From: an uncultured Eubacteriales bacterium | GTDB lineage: Bacteria > Bacillota > Clostridia > Oscillospirales > Oscillospiraceae | NCBI GenBank assembly: GCA_900545925.1 | Contig: URAZ01000016.1 | Location: forward strand, 13,168-77,167 | Length of the DNA stretch: 64,000 nt | Direction of reading: 5' to 3' | Part shown: positions 1 through 8,467 of the stretch, one piece after another | How positions within the stretch are numbered: position 1 is the stretch's first letter | Layout of the letters: each line of letters opens with the position of its first letter | Notes under the pieces: generated by a model | The model's database searches: none | Seen by the model: only the letters and a program-made list of their open reading frames with translations | Told to the model about the DNA's origin: nothing | Translations under genes and position numbers: made by a program

Positions 1-1
1 G

Positions 2-1159
2 GTCATCTATGAAAAGGTCGTCATGTGGCGTCGAGACTTCCACCGCTACCCCGAGCTTGCGGGACACGAGGAGCGGACATCCGGTCTTGTTGCGGAGCAT
101 CTGCGCGCGCTGGGGCTGGAGGTCGCGGAGCACGTCGGCGGCTTCGGCGTAGTGGGACTTCTGCGCGGTGAAGCTGGAAACGGTCCGGTCATCGGCTTCC
201 GCGCGGATATGGACGCGCTACCCCTACAGGAGCAGACGGGTTTTCCCTATGCATCCAAGATTCCGGGCGTCATGCACGCGTGCGGTCACGACGCGCATAC
301 GGCGATGCTCATGGGAACGGCTGAGGTGCTCAGCGCGATGCGCACGCAGCTGCGCGGCACGGTGAAGTTTATCTTCCAGCCCGCAGAAGAAGGCGGGGGC
401 GGCGCGAAGGCGATGATAAAAGACGGTGTGCTGGAAAATCCGCGTGTCGATATTCTTCTCGGTATGCATCTGCTGTTTAATCCAGCCGGAACCTTGGCTT
501 TTAAAAGAGGCTACGCGCTCACAGCGTCCGATTCCTTTACCTTGACGATTACCGGCAAGGGCGGTCACGGCGCAAAGCCGCACGAGACGAACGATGTTGT
601 GCTCACTGCCTGCAAGGCAGTTGAAAATCTCCATCAGATTGTCAGTCGTAAAATCAATCCCCAGCGCATGGCGATTTTGTCCGTCGGCAGTATCCAGAGC
701 GGCACGGCCTCAAACGTTCTGCCGGAGACGGCGACGATCCGCGGCACAGTCCGTACGCTGGAAACCGATGTGCAGGAACAGATGATTGCGGGCGTGCGTG
801 CTGCGGCGCAGAGTGCCTGCGATTTTACGGGCGCAGAATTCAATCTGGATTACCGGATTATGGAGCCTGCCGTACACAATGACGACGCGGTAATGGCACA
901 TATTACGGATGTGTTCCGGCAGATGCTGGGAGAGGATAGTGTCATCGAGCTCACTGAGCCCCGCTGCGGCTCAGAGGATTTCAGCAATTATCAGCGTCCC
1001 GGCGTACAGACCGGCTATTTCTGGCTGGGCGGCGCATACCCTGGCGAGGCACATCCGAGCACCAACCACCAGCCCCGCTACAACTGGGATGAGAGAACTA
1101 TGCGGACGGGCGTGCAGGCAGCCTGCGCAGCAGTTTGTTCGTATTTGATTGCAGATTGA
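2..1159 (+). CDS. M20 family amidohydrolase (N-acyl amino acid / hippurate hydrolase-like), 5' truncated by window
   Basis: Cytosolic metal-dependent peptidase-family enzyme that would cleave an acyl group from an N-acyl amino acid or a similar amide. Seen: an FHRYPELAGHE start region, a metal-site segment FRADMDALP, the block HACGHDAHTAMLMG and the catalytic QPAEEGGGG, in the order usual for M20D enzymes. The reading frame is open to the left window edge (VIYEKVV before the first internal ATG at 23), and the family normally has about 15-20 more residues there, so the true start lies outside. The stop is 16 nt before the probable start of the alcohol dehydrogenase, so it is co-transcribed with the genes that follow. 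The exact substrate cannot be read from sequence. Confidence 0.9.
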   Translation, partial: VIYEKVVMWRRDFHRYPELAGHEERTSGLVAEHLRALGLEVAEHVGGFGVVGLLRGEAGNGPVIGFRADMDALPLQEQTGFPYASKIPGVMHACGHDAHTAMLMGTAEVLSAMRTQLRGTVKFIFQPAEEGGGGAKAMIKDGVLENPRVDILLGMHLLFNPAGTLAFKRGYALTASDSFTLTITGKGGHGAKPHETNDVVLTACKAVENLHQIVSRKINPQRMAILSVGSIQSGTASNVLPETATIRGTVRTLETDVQEQMIAGVRAAAQSACDFTGAEFNLDYRIMEPAVHNDDAVMAHITDVFRQMLGEDSVIELTEPRCGSEDFSNYQRPGVQTGYFWLGGAYPGEAHPSTNHQPRYNWDERTMRTGVQAACAAVCSYLIAD

Positions 1160-1175
1160 AAGAAAGGCGATTGTA

Positions 1176-2333
1176 ATGCTTACAGATTATTCTTTGAAGA
1201 TGCCGAAGGAAGTTTATGGCGGCGAGCATGCGCTGGAGAAGCTGAAGGACGTCATGTCGGTCAATGACGTGAAAAAGGTAGCCGTCTTCACAGATCACGG
1301 CATCCGTGGTACAGGTCTTTTGGAACTTCCGATGCAGATGCTCACGCAGGCGGGTGTGGAAACGGTGATTCTGGACGATCTTCCCGCGGAGCCGACCTAT
1401 TCCCAGGTGCAGGTCTTGGTCGATGCATTCCGCGCCGAGAAGGCAGATATCATCGTCGCCGTCGGCGGCGGCAGCGTCATGGATGCGGCAAAGCTTGCCT
1501 CCATTCTCTCGACCGACCGCTACAGCGTGCATGACCTGCTGGATGAGCCGACGCTCGGCAGAAAATTTGTCAAGACCGTCATGATTCCCACGACTGCCGG
1601 CACCGGCTCCGAAGCGACGCCGAACGCGATTGTCGCCGTTCCGGAAAAGGAGCTTAAAATCGGCATTGTCAACGAAGAAATGATTGCGGATTATGTCATT
1701 TTGGACGTGCGGATGGTCGCAAAGCTCCCGCGGAAAATTGCGGCAGCAACCGGCGTCGACGCACTGGCGCACGCGATTGAGTGCTGGACGAGCAATAAGA
1801 CAAACCCCTTCAGTGGTCTTTTTGCAATGCACGCGCTCGATTTGCTGCTCAATAACCTCCTGCCTGCCTGCAATGAGCAGGATATGCAGGCCAGGCAGAA
1901 CGTGCAGCTGGCAAGCTTCCTTGCGGGCGTCGCTATCACGGCTTCCGGCACCACCGCGGTGCATGCGCTGAGCTATCCGCTCGGTGGCAAATATCATATT
2001 GCCCATGGCGTATCAAACGCAATTCTGCTCGCGCCGGTCATGCGCTTTAATGAGCCTGCTTGCCGCGCGCTTCTGGCTCAGGCGTACGACACCTGCGTCC
2101 ACGGCGAAAAGACGTGTGAAACGCAGGCGGAAAAGAGCAGCTATATCATTGCCTGGCTGGAGAAAATCGTAAAAGATCTCGACATTCCGACCAGCCTTTC
2201 GGTCTTCTCTGTTCCGGCGGAGGATTTGGAGAGTCTGGTGGAAGCGGGACTGAGCGTCAAACGCCTACTGAACAACAATATGCGCGAAGTAACGGCAGAC
2301 GATGCAAGAGAAATCTACCGTTCAATCCTGTAA
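1176..2333 (+). CDS. iron-containing alcohol dehydrogenase
   Basis: NAD(P)-dependent group III alcohol dehydrogenase of 385 residues, full length for the family. Seen: the dinucleotide-binding GGGSVMDAAKL near residue 100, TTAGTGSEATPNAI, and the metal-ligand region HAIECWTSNKTNPF with a later HGVSNAILLAP. The chosen start is the ATG at 1176, which follows AGAAAGGCG at a normal distance. A TTG at 1149 in the same frame overlaps the upstream stop and adds nine residues unlike the family. It lies between an amidohydrolase and a DapA-like lyase, so it probably reduces or oxidises an aldehyde or hydroxy acid of the same pathway. Confidence 0.92.
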   Translation: MLTDYSLKMPKEVYGGEHALEKLKDVMSVNDVKKVAVFTDHGIRGTGLLELPMQMLTQAGVETVILDDLPAEPTYSQVQVLVDAFRAEKADIIVAVGGGSVMDAAKLASILSTDRYSVHDLLDEPTLGRKFVKTVMIPTTAGTGSEATPNAIVAVPEKELKIGIVNEEMIADYVILDVRMVAKLPRKIAAATGVDALAHAIECWTSNKTNPFSGLFAMHALDLLLNNLLPACNEQDMQARQNVQLASFLAGVAITASGTTAVHALSYPLGGKYHIAHGVSNAILLAPVMRFNEPACRALLAQAYDTCVHGEKTCETQAEKSSYIIAWLEKIVKDLDIPTSLSVFSVPAEDLESLVEAGLSVKRLLNNNMREVTADDAREIYRSIL

Positions 2334-2348
2334 TACGGAGGTTATAAT

Positions 2349-3254
2349 ATGAAATATACAGATATTCGTGGAATCATTGTTCCGATTTTGACCCCGATGG
2401 ATGAAAACGAGCAAATCAATCTGCCAGTTCTGCGTGAACAGATCGAGCGAATGATTGTGGGCGGTGTCAACGGCATTTTCCCGCTTGGCACCAACGGCGA
2501 GGCATATATTCTCAGCGAAAAGGAAAAGCTGGAGGTTCTGGAAACCGCCATCGATCAAGTGGCTGGGCGCGTTCCGGTCTACGCCGGTACAGGCTGCATC
2601 TCCACGGCCGAGACCATCCGCCTAAGCAAGGCTGCACAGAAAATGGGTGCCGACGTGCTTTCAATCATCACACCGAGTTTTGCCGCAGCCTCGCAGCATG
2701 AATTATACGAGCACTACACCGCGATTGCGCGTCAGGTAGATATCCCGATTGTGCTTTACAACATCCCTGCTCGCACGGGCAACAAGCTCCTGCCGGAAAC
2801 GGTACAGAAACTGGCAAAGGATGTTGATGTGATTCTCGGTGCAAAGGACTCCAGCGGCGATTTTGAAAATCTCTCAGCATATATCCGTCTCACACAGGAA
2901 CTCGACAAGGACTTCCGTGTACTCTCCGGCAATGACGCTTTGATTCTCCCGGCGCTCAAGATTGGCGGCTTTGGTGGTATCGCGGGCTGCGCTAACGTCT
3001 ATCCAAAAACACTCTGCGCAATCTACACAAATTTCATCAAGGGTGATTTAGAAGCTGCACAGCAGGCGCAGGACGCCATTGCAAGTTTCCGTTCCGTTTT
3101 CCGTTACGGAAACCCAAACACCATCATCAAAAAGGCGGTGAGCCTTGATTATCCGGTCGGGGACTGCAGACGTCCGTTCAATTATATCAGCGACGAAGGT
3201 ATGCAAGCGCTCAAGACAGTCATGCAGGAAAATAGAGATAGGGGGCTTTTTTGA
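2349..3254 (+). CDS. DapA family class I aldolase/lyase
   Basis: A 301-residue TIM-barrel protein of the dihydrodipicolinate synthase / N-acetylneuraminate lyase superfamily, which makes or splits C-C bonds through a Schiff base on lysine. Seen: GTNGEAYILSEKEKLEV, the tyrosine motif LYNIPARTG and the Schiff-base lysine in GAKDSSGD. The ribosome site GGAGG lies 7 nt before the ATG. In a catabolic operon beside a PdxA2-like enzyme and two dehydrogenases, a degradative 2-oxo-acid lyase role is more likely than lysine synthesis. The substrate is not evident. Confidence 0.9.
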   Translation: MKYTDIRGIIVPILTPMDENEQINLPVLREQIERMIVGGVNGIFPLGTNGEAYILSEKEKLEVLETAIDQVAGRVPVYAGTGCISTAETIRLSKAAQKMGADVLSIITPSFAAASQHELYEHYTAIARQVDIPIVLYNIPARTGNKLLPETVQKLAKDVDVILGAKDSSGDFENLSAYIRLTQELDKDFRVLSGNDALILPALKIGGFGGIAGCANVYPKTLCAIYTNFIKGDLEAAQQAQDAIASFRSVFRYGNPNTIIKKAVSLDYPVGDCRRPFNYISDEGMQALKTVMQENRDRGLF

Positions 3255-3255
3255 G

Positions 3256-4362
3256 ATGGCAAATGTGCATGTCAAACGTCCGATTATTGGCATCTCCATG
3301 GGAGACCCCTTCGGAAATGGCCCAGAAATAACAGTCAGCGCACTCAGCGACGCCTCGGTTTACACACGCTGCCGTCCCTTGGTGGTAGGAGATTACACAA
3401 GCCTGTCCTACGCCTGCCGCGTGGCGGAAAAGCTCGGAAGAACCGCACCAGTGCTTCACCGCATCGAGTCGGTGGAAGACGCGTTTTTTACCCCTGGCAC
3501 AATTGATGTGCTGGACCTCGGTCTCATGCCGGAAGACGCAATTCCCAATTCTCTGAACGAGGAAACGCCGAAGCCCTTCGGCGTGGGCGCAAGCAAACTC
3601 GGCGGCGAGGCTGCATTCCAGTATGTCAAGACGGTTATCGAGCTTGCCATGCAGCGCGAAATCGACGCAACGGTGACCAACGCCATCAGCAAAGAGGCCA
3701 TCAACATGGCGGGTCATCACTATTCCGGCCATACGGAAATTTATGCCCACTACACCAATACGAGCAAATATACCATGATGCTCGCGCACGACGCGCTGCG
3801 CGTGGTGCATGTTTCCACGCATGTTTCTCTGCGTGAGGCATGCGACCGCGTCAAAACGCCGCGCGTGCTCGACTGCATCCGCATCGCAAATAACGCCTGC
3901 AAGGCCCTCGGCATAGAAACACCGAAGATTGCCGTCGCGGGACTCAACCCGCACTGCGGCGAAAATGGTATGTTCGGAGACGAGGAAATCAATGAAATTC
4001 AGCCCGCCATCGATCTGGCGCTGGCCGAGGGTATCTGTATTCCGGAAAAGGCGCCGACGTCGCCGGACAGCGTCTTTTCCAAGGCACTCGGCGGCTGGTT
4101 CGACATCGTAGTTGCCATGTATCACGACCAAGGTCATATTCCTCTAAAGGTTAAGGGCTTTGTCTATGACCGGGATGCCGACCGCTGGCAGGCGGTCGCG
4201 GGCGTCAATGTGACGCTCGGCCTTCCGATCATCCGCGCCAGCGTCGACCACGGCACCGGCTTCGGCCACGCAGGGAACGGCTGCGCGAACGCACTGAGCC
4301 TGAATAACGCAATGGACTATGCCATTCGCCTAGCAAACAATCGAAAAGAGGAAGTAGTATGA
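3256..4362 (+). CDS. PdxA-family 4-phospho-hydroxyacid dehydrogenase (PdxA2-like)
   Basis: A 368-residue NAD- and metal-dependent dehydrogenase related to 4-hydroxythreonine-4-phosphate dehydrogenase. Seen: GDPFGNGPEI at the N-terminus, TNAISKEAINMAGHHYSGHTE, the metal-site HDQGHIPLK and RASVDHGTGFGHAG. The ATG at 3256 follows the GGGGG stretch at 3241-3245 and lies directly after the stop of the lyase. No other vitamin B6 gene is near. Known PdxA2 enzymes oxidise 4-phospho-threonate or -erythronate in tetronate catabolism together with a DUF1537 kinase, but no such kinase is in the window. A PdxA2-like catabolic role is therefore inferred, not shown. Confidence 0.85.
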   Translation: MANVHVKRPIIGISMGDPFGNGPEITVSALSDASVYTRCRPLVVGDYTSLSYACRVAEKLGRTAPVLHRIESVEDAFFTPGTIDVLDLGLMPEDAIPNSLNEETPKPFGVGASKLGGEAAFQYVKTVIELAMQREIDATVTNAISKEAINMAGHHYSGHTEIYAHYTNTSKYTMMLAHDALRVVHVSTHVSLREACDRVKTPRVLDCIRIANNACKALGIETPKIAVAGLNPHCGENGMFGDEEINEIQPAIDLALAEGICIPEKAPTSPDSVFSKALGGWFDIVVAMYHDQGHIPLKVKGFVYDRDADRWQAVAGVNVTLGLPIIRASVDHGTGFGHAGNGCANALSLNNAMDYAIRLANNRKEEVV

Positions 4363-5333
4363 AAGTTGTGATGACGCAGGCAGTCTGCCCCGAGGGCATG
4401 CGGCTGCTGGATGGTCTGGCGGAGGTTTACGTTGCGGACAACCCGGATCCCAACAACTATCTTTCGCAGATGCAGGACGCGGACGCGTTGATTGTCCGCA
4501 TTGCAAAGTGTGATGCCAATGTGATTCTAAATAGTCCGAAGCTCAAGGTCATTGGCAGAACCGGCGTCGGTTACGACTCCGTGGATGTCGCCGAGGCGAC
4601 CCGGCGCGGCATACCCGTCGTGATTACCCCCGGCTCCAACAACCGCAGTGTCGCAGAACACGCGGTCGCGATGATGTTCAGCCTTTCCAAGAATCTCTAC
4701 GAGGCGCAGCAGGAGATGTGCCGCGGCAACTGGGAAATCCGCGGCGCGAAAAAGGCGTTCGAGCTCGAAGGAAAAACGGTCGGCGTCATCGGTCTTGGCG
4801 CAATCGGCCGGGAGACCGCGAAAATCTGCCGAGGCTGCGGGATGAAAATTGCGGGCTATGACCCGTTTTTAAGCCGCGAGCAGATTGAAGCGCTGGGCGC
4901 GCAGGCGTATGAGAACTATGAAGATCTGCTGCGCGCGGCGGACATCGTCACCATCCATGTGCCGCTCACTGAGCAGACGCGGGACATGATCGCGGCGCGG
5001 CAGCTTGCGATGATGAAGCCCACGGCGCTTGTCATCAATTGCAGCCGCGGCGGCATTGTCAATGAAAAAGACCTTGTCGCTGCGCTCAAAGCGGGTGTGA
5101 TTGCAGGCGCGGGAACAGACGTATACTGCAATGAGCCGCCCAAGCCGGATGATCCGCTTTTGAACTGCCCGAACTTAATTGCCAGCCCGCACAGCGCCGC
5201 ACAGACGCGTGAGGCGGTTGTTAAGATGGCGCAGATGTGCGTGAAGGGCTGCATTGCCGTTTGCAGCGGCGAAAAATGGCCGTATGTTGCAGACAAATCT
5301 GTCTACGAACACTCGATCTGGAAGGACCGCTGA
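4359..5333 (+). CDS. D-2-hydroxyacid dehydrogenase (SerA-like)
   Basis: A 324-residue NAD-dependent dehydrogenase of the phosphoglycerate dehydrogenase family without the C-terminal regulatory ACT domain. Seen: Rossmann motif GVIGLGAIGRETAK near residue 145, NCSRGGIVNEKDL with its conserved arginine, a glutamate in NEPPKPDDPL and the catalytic histidine in ASPHSAAQTREA. The start overlaps the PdxA2 stop by four bases (ATGA), so translation is probably coupled. It is the last intact gene of the operon. The most likely job is interconversion of a 2-hydroxy acid and a 2-oxo acid in the same degradation route. Confidence 0.9.
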   Translation: MKVVMTQAVCPEGMRLLDGLAEVYVADNPDPNNYLSQMQDADALIVRIAKCDANVILNSPKLKVIGRTGVGYDSVDVAEATRRGIPVVITPGSNNRSVAEHAVAMMFSLSKNLYEAQQEMCRGNWEIRGAKKAFELEGKTVGVIGLGAIGRETAKICRGCGMKIAGYDPFLSREQIEALGAQAYENYEDLLRAADIVTIHVPLTEQTRDMIAARQLAMMKPTALVINCSRGGIVNEKDLVAALKAGVIAGAGTDVYCNEPPKPDDPLLNCPNLIASPHSAAQTREAVVKMAQMCVKGCIAVCSGEKWPYVADKSVYEHSIWKDR

Positions 5334-5378
5334 TCGGCACCGTCTATGAGAAAAGCTGGACTCCATCTAACAGTGTAA

Positions 5379-5600
5379 CCGTACCCGTCGTGGCATTACG
5401 TCCAAGAGGGCTGCATTCTCCCTATAGAACTGCACACCTATGGCTGCTATGGCACTTTCCACGTTGCCGGCATGCAGGAGTTTTATCGGATTTTTTTGAT
5501 TGAGCACGCTTTTCCTCACCATTGTGCAGTTGCTTATGGGCGCTATAAAGAACAGTTTCTTGCGTTGTGCCAATTTTTGAAATCAAAGAAATGTAAGTGA
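5379..5600 (+). pseudogene. C-terminal remnant of a fucose/arabinose isomerase-like protein
   Basis: An open stretch of 73 codons with no usable start, bounded upstream by a stop at 5376. Its translation holds WHYVQEGCILPIELHTYG, VAGMQEFYRIFL and FPHHCAVAYG, which recalls the C-terminal domain of L-fucose isomerase-like proteins (PHHxAVAxG near the end). This is similarity by eye only. The preceding bases (5334-5378) are open in another frame, so a frameshift within the old gene is possible. It follows the hydroxyacid dehydrogenase directly and may be what is left of a further sugar-acid gene. Confidence 0.4.
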
Positions 5601-5743
5601 CTCTGCGAAATATGTATATATTACCTACTTGCTCTGTTTCCCAATAAACTGCCCCACTTTTTATTTGGAATTATGCACCAAATGGCAAGCGGAGGCTAAG
5701 CCATGACAGAAAAAACAGTAAGCGTCAAACCTAACTTTATAAA

Positions 5744-6030
5744 TTACGATGGCTTTTCTGCGGCGTCGGTCTCACTTGGATTTGATGCCCGCCACATATT
5801 TCGAAATTTCACAAAATAGTAAATGCTCATGGCAAGGCTCAGCATCTCGCCCGCAGAGATAGACGGCCACTCGCCGTCCATCTTGAAGATCTGCGGCAGC
5901 ACCAGCACCGGGAGCACCATAAAAATGATTGTGCGGCAGAAAGACAGGATAGAATCGATTCGATTCAGAAGCGGCAGCAGCAAGAGAAATTTTTTGCAAA
6001 GAGTCATTGGCAAACGTTTGCTCTAGTTCT
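5744..6030 (-). pseudogene. C-terminal remnant of a MATE-family efflux transporter
   Basis: Reverse-strand open stretch coding two hydrophobic helices, LSFCRTIIFMVLPVLVLPQI and MLSLAMSIYYFVKF, joined by a short loop and ending at 5744. The pattern SxCRTxxFM-hydrophobic-LP-xxGxWPS matches the last two transmembrane segments of MATE exporters. The helix that should precede it is open in a second frame (ANDSLQK), pointing to a frameshift near 5990. No start or N-terminal ten helices are present. It is a decayed gene between the catabolic operon and the mobile element. Confidence 0.55.
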
Positions 6031-6100
6031 ATCATGTGAATCGTGGCAGGAAATCCTGCTGGCAACAGAATATTCCGAAGCGCACCATGAAAGAGTAATG

Positions 6101-6138
6101 AAGGAGCGCTGCGACCGAGAATGGTCGCAGCGCTCCTT
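6101..6138. terminator. 16-bp perfect stem hairpin
   Basis: AAGGAGCGCTGCGACC at 6101-6116, a 6-base loop, and its exact complement at 6123-6138, followed by TT. It looks like a terminator that could act on either strand, but the T tracts are short on both sides. It lies between the MATE remnant and the structured non-coding stretch. Confidence 0.45.
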
Positions 6139-6642
6139 TTGGTGCTCTTTAGGGGAAGAATGGGGGTGGGATCACAATCCCAAACAACTGAATAGCCAGC
6201 AACGTGGACAACACCGCAGGTTGGGAAACGCGCACGGCGCGCGCGACGACCCAGAAGCAAGCTTCCGGCGAGCGGGAAACGCGCCGTGGGCAGCCCGACC
6301 TGTTTGGACACACAATGTCCGGCCATAGTTGGGGTCCCCACAAAGTGGCCACTTTGTGGGGAAAGGAGAAACAAACGGAGTGGTTGAGCTTTCGCGCTTA
6401 CACGGAAGCGAAAGATACGCAGTTTGTTTCGACGTAAGACAGGCTGCCGTGGCTGGGGTTACAAGCAGTCGAGACCCCTTCCACGAGCTGTGAGAGCTGC
6501 CACGCTCTGTCTGCGCTGTTCCCAATCGCCGGGGCGCGAGCTGCAAATACGGCGTAAGAAAACCATAGCGACTATACTGGCGACTACACAGGGCAGAAAT
6601 TCAAATTTCAAACTTGCATACCCTCTGTCGAAGCGCTTCTTT
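6139..6642. other. non-coding stretch with nested inverted repeats, no gene recognised
   Basis: No coding pattern is convincing on either strand. Several exact inverted repeats stand out. A 26-base palindrome lies at 6336-6361 (half CCCCACAAAGTGG). It is followed by an outer stem GAAACAAAC (6368-6376) with GTTTGTTTC (6422-6430), which encloses an inner stem CTTTCGC (6389-6395) with GCGAAAG (6408-6414). Together this is consistent with a folded RNA or a repeat-element end. I recognise no known family in it. Confidence 0.4.
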
Positions 6643-6807
6643 TCAGAAGCGGATCCCAGCGGTAAGGAGACGGGTATCCTTGATAAATTCCTTGATCAGC
6701 CGGGTCTTTCCGACGCGCCGCCGACCATAGATCACGACAAAGCCGCCTTCGCGGTGATATTCCTGTTCCAGCGTCTGCAATTCACTTTGCCGTCCAATAA
6801 ATTTCAT
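6643..6807 (-). pseudogene. N-terminal fragment of an archaeal-type (DUF234-associated) P-loop ATPase
   Basis: Reverse-strand ATG at 6807 opens a 54-residue peptide beginning MKFIGRQSELQTLEQEY and carrying the Walker A motif YGRRRVGKTRLIKEF. This is the classic N-terminus of the small ATPases with a C-terminal DUF234 nuclease-like domain, which are normally over 400 residues. Here the frame leaves the family after IKDTR and stops at 6643. The gene is clearly cut, and the break may mark an old insertion boundary close to the start of the mobile element. Confidence 0.7.
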
Positions 6808-6938
6808 TTCGGCTCATGTCCTTTAATATAATCTTGATTATGATAATTCAAATTATGCTATTAGTATGGCAGACGATTGTAAAAAAGTCAATCGAAACTT
6901 CTGTTTTAGTGAAACTATCTGATTTGGAGGGAATCCCC

Positions 6939-7931
6939 ATGAAAGCAGCCAAGCTGACCGAGCATCCAAGTTTCCGACTTATGCGGCAGACGGACGTACA
7001 GAACGTCTGGCATATGCAGATGCCGCGATGGTTATTTTCCGACCCGCGATATGCGGATATGAGTCTGGACGCGAAAGTGACGTATACATTTCTTCTCAAC
7101 CGCTTTCAGCTTTCACGGCGCAACGGCTGGGTGAACGATGCAGGCGAGGTATTTGTAATCTTCCCCCGCAAGGCGCTGGCAAAGGAGCTTCGCATCTGTG
7201 AGCAGCGCGTCACAGCGGCCTTTCGCAAGCTGGCAGAGCTTCAGCTCATCTGGGAAAAGCGCTGCGGGCGCGGCGACGCCAACCAGATTTATCTGGCAAG
7301 CGTCACGCCCATCGACGATCCCAACTACGAATGCGCGCCGTTCTGCTCTGAATCGTATGAATCCTGCGGTTCCAGAACCGCGGATGCTGCATTTCTTGAT
7401 GCGGAAGAACCGCAGGAGCTGCCGCCCCAGAACCCCGGAATTCCCGCTTTTAGAACCGAAGATCCTGATGTTCCAGAACCGCAGGATTTGGGCGCAAGTA
7501 ATACTGATCTTAGTCAACCTGATATAGCTTTCTCAGATGTCAGTCCATCCGTACCTTCGGAGGACAGGCCGACGGACGACGAAAAAGAGCTCACGGGCAT
7601 TCTGGATGCTTGTGAGCTTTCGTATTTCGAGCCGGAGGTGGCGCGTGTTTTTGAAAACGCCATCGAGCGGCTTTTCTACTCGGACAACCTGTGTATCGGA
7701 CAGGCTGTTCTGCCGCGAAGCAGGGTGCGGTCACGGCTGCATCTGCTGAACTATTTTGTCCTGCAAGAAACGGAGAGCAAATTGCACGCGAACCGGAATG
7801 TGCCGGTCAGGGATTCTACGAAATACGTTATGTCAACTATCTACAACTGCATCACGGAAACGGAAAGTGACCTGCTGGTCGATCCGTATCTCAATTCGCT
7901 GCGTTCGCCGCCGGGAAAGGGGCGAGGCTGA
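6939..7931 (+). CDS. repA: replication initiator protein A (RepA N-terminal domain)
   Basis: A 330-residue initiator of the RepA_N family, used by low-GC Gram-positive plasmids and by clostridial integrative elements. Residues 1-120 show the conserved winged-helix block: QNVWHMQMPRWLF, MSLDAKVTYTFLLNRF, SRRNGWVNDAGEVFVIF and LRICEQRVTAAFRKL. The middle is proline- and glutamate-rich, and the C-terminus is a separate helical domain. The ATG at 6939 follows TTGGAGGG; an upstream in-frame ATG has no ribosome site. The 130 bases before it are very A+T-rich with TTGATT and TAT-rich boxes, so a promoter or origin there is plausible. It heads the element. Confidence 0.85.
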   Translation: MKAAKLTEHPSFRLMRQTDVQNVWHMQMPRWLFSDPRYADMSLDAKVTYTFLLNRFQLSRRNGWVNDAGEVFVIFPRKALAKELRICEQRVTAAFRKLAELQLIWEKRCGRGDANQIYLASVTPIDDPNYECAPFCSESYESCGSRTADAAFLDAEEPQELPPQNPGIPAFRTEDPDVPEPQDLGASNTDLSQPDIAFSDVSPSVPSEDRPTDDEKELTGILDACELSYFEPEVARVFENAIERLFYSDNLCIGQAVLPRSRVRSRLHLLNYFVLQETESKLHANRNVPVRDSTKYVMSTIYNCITETESDLLVDPYLNSLRSPPGKGRG

Positions 7932-8446
7932 TGCTGCTGACGAAACAGCAAAAATATCTGCTGGCGGTCTTGGAAAAGCTCGGCTGCGCGGAGCAGCGGC
8001 AGCTTGCCGCACTGCTGCAAAAGACGTTTGCCTTTTCTGCGCTCGATGATGCCGTGCGCGTAACCGGCGCTTGTGTACGCCAGATGCAGATGGGCGGACT
8101 GCTGCAAATCTCGGATGGTCTCATTACGCAAACCGGAGGGCAACTCAATACACAGCGGATAGAAGCCATTGACGTGATGCTGGAGCTGTCCGCGGCGCAG
8201 CCGGAGAGTTTTTATGCCGTAGACAAACATATCCTGCTCCGCTTTTCGCTTGGAGAACCCAGCTTCAAGCAATTTGTCATCGTGTCCGGCAGCGATCCGC
8301 CGCCGGAGCATGAGATCCAGCAGGACAAAAAGATCATTGCTCTGCTGCCTGATAGCATCAAGCCAGAGGCGTTTTCATACACCAGACCCGTCATTTTTGC
8401 GATCCGGCAAGAAAACGGCACGCACCGCTTCTTTGCCAGAAAATAA
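7931..8446 (+). CDS. conserved element protein, winged-helix-like (DUF5697-like)
   Basis: A 171-residue protein translated from an ATG that overlaps the repA stop (TGATG), so it is coupled to RepA. The N-terminus LTKQQKYLLAVLEKLGCAEQ followed by QLAALLQKTF looks like a winged-helix DNA-binding start and recalls DUF5697 proteins of clostridial elements. The C-terminal half is mixed alpha/beta with no motif I know. Likely a replication or regulatory partner of RepA; this comes from position rather than from a demonstrated function. Confidence 0.6.
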   Translation: MLLTKQQKYLLAVLEKLGCAEQRQLAALLQKTFAFSALDDAVRVTGACVRQMQMGGLLQISDGLITQTGGQLNTQRIEAIDVMLELSAAQPESFYAVDKHILLRFSLGEPSFKQFVIVSGSDPPPEHEIQQDKKIIALLPDSIKPEAFSYTRPVIFAIRQENGTHRFFARK

Positions 8447-8467
8447 TTATTACAGGAGGAACTACAT

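Noticed and set aside
1098..2006. Long open frame opposite the alcohol dehydrogenase gene
   Set aside because: Antisense shadow of a well-supported gene in high-GC sequence; no family pattern, no ribosome site.
3256..4362. Vitamin B6 biosynthesis as the role of the PdxA-like gene
   Set aside because: No other pyridoxal genes nearby and a catabolic operon context; a PdxA2 role is more likely.
5703..5819. Short forward frame with a good GGAGG site beginning MTEKTVSVKPN
   Set aside because: Only 38 codons, most of it antisense to the MATE remnant, and no recognisable continuation.
6808..6938. Possible iterons or origin upstream of repA
   Set aside because: The stretch is A+T-rich with loosely related ATTATG-type words, but no regular repeat of constant length was found.
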